Assembly (NCBI RefSeq): GCF_030160835.1
Contig: NZ_BSPC01000066.1
Location: forward strand, 1 to 64,000
Source of the DNA: Labrys miyagiensis
GTDB lineage: Bacteria; Pseudomonadota; Alphaproteobacteria; Rhizobiales; Labraceae
Length of the DNA stretch: 64,000 bases
Direction of reading: 5' to 3'
Positions 63,636 through 64,000 of this stretch are shown here, one piece after another. The position numbers and the translations under genes were made by a program. How positions within the stretch are numbered: position 1 is the stretch's first letter; the number at the start of each line of letters is the position of its first letter. Under the pieces are notes generated by a model that saw nothing but the letters and a program-made list of their open reading frames with translations, ran no database searches and had not been told where the DNA came from.

Positions 63636-64000
63636 TTATCCTTCGCCGGCCAATTCCGCGATCAAGGCCGAGACCGAGCGCCCGTCCGTCTGCCGTTTCA
63701 TGTTGTCATCCGTCATGAGCGAGCGTGGCAGCAGCTTGTCGGTATAGAGGATGCCATCGAGATGATCCATTTCGTGCTGGATGATGCGGGCGGGCCAGCC
63801 ATGCACGGGCGTCCAGTCGTGGAAGACGCCGTGCCGGTCGAGCCAGGCGATCTCGATGTCGAGAGCGCGTTCCACCAGCCCGGCATAACCGGGGATGCTG
63901 AGGCAGCCTTCGGGAAAGATCGTCTTCGCGCTTCCCTCGGCCGGCCGGATGCGGGGGTTGATGAACACTTGCAACGGAAAGGCGCTGGCGCGCTGGCGTT
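63636..64000 (-). CDS. def: Peptide deformylase, 5' end beyond the window
   Basis: The visible C-terminal part holds the PDF signatures FPEGCLSIPG (Cys ligand) and IIQHEMDHLDG (HExxH, two His ligands). The frame continues upstream of the window edge with AFPLQVFINPRI, as in complete deformylases, so the start lies past base 64000. It removes the formyl group from nascent proteins. The tail after the HExxH motif (about 40 residues) is typical of alphaproteobacterial members. Confidence 0.9.
   Translation of the reverse strand, partial: RQRASAFPLQVFINPRIRPAEGSAKTIFPEGCLSIPGYAGLVERALDIEIAWLDRHGVFHDWTPVHGWPARIIQHEMDHLDGILYTDKLLPRSLMTDDNMKRQTDGRSVSALIAELAGEG

Overview
The window is about 62% GC and reads like the chromosome of an alphaproteobacterium, most likely of the order Hyphomicrobiales. 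Supporting signs are an Omp25/31-type porin with the YNWTGFYIG signature, an IscR/Rrf2-rich regulator set, type III ornithine decarboxylase, BioY, LtrA, and several long palindromic intergenic repeats typical of that group. I cannot name the genus. All functional calls rest on recognising protein families by eye; no searches were run.

Layout. (1) 1-16.9 kb is core-like: a GT-A glycosyltransferase-like gene, a Zn/Cd/Pb P-type ATPase with its divergent MerR regulator and a textbook MerR promoter, ornithine/lysine decarboxylase, metallophosphoesterase, LtrA-RlmJ, BioY, a ROK repressor, an SDR-cupin pair and two tRNA genes (Gln-UUG and Pro-CGG). It also holds remnants of an RNase T2 gene and a rhodanese gene. 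(2) 17.1-33.5 kb, directly after tRNA-Pro, is a compact one-strand block of 17 genes with lower GC at its front. It carries heptose-type genes (GmhA-like isomerase, GmhB-like phosphatase, HldE-like nucleotidyltransferase-kinase with swapped domains), transaldolase and split transketolase, five to six extended-SDR epimerase/dehydratases, a nucleotide-sugar dehydrogenase homologue without its catalytic Cys, three methyltransferases and a TIGR04372-type glycosyltransferase. It looks like a self-contained pathway for a modified NDP-heptose. (3) 33.5-50.0 kb is a catabolic operon: GlxA/AraC-type regulator, Tat-exported peptide-type binding protein, two permeases, a fused double ATPase, MFS transporter, hydantoinase, PuuE-type deacetylase, a dihydroorotase-like protein with a degraded metal site, a ThDP enzyme without the usual activating Glu, and three SDRs. 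(4) 50.1-54.5 kb is a stress-type region: an Rrf2 regulator, MscS channel, cupin, NmrA-like and AhpD-like genes and a LysR regulator. Matching 15-bp palindromes lie before the Rrf2 gene and the AhpD-like gene. (5) 54.8-57.9 kb has a porin, a second Rrf2 gene, an OsmC gene split by a small palindromic insertion, and an M24 peptidase. (6) 58.0-63.3 kb is a two-gene cassette: a cytosolic MBL-fold hydrolase and a 1205-residue protein carrying both a subtilisin triad and an HExxH metalloprotease site. (7) The window ends inside a peptide deformylase gene.

The strongest candidates for undescribed biology are the dual-peptidase/MBL cassette, the modified-heptose block, and the amide-ring catabolic operon with several enzymes lacking canonical catalytic residues.
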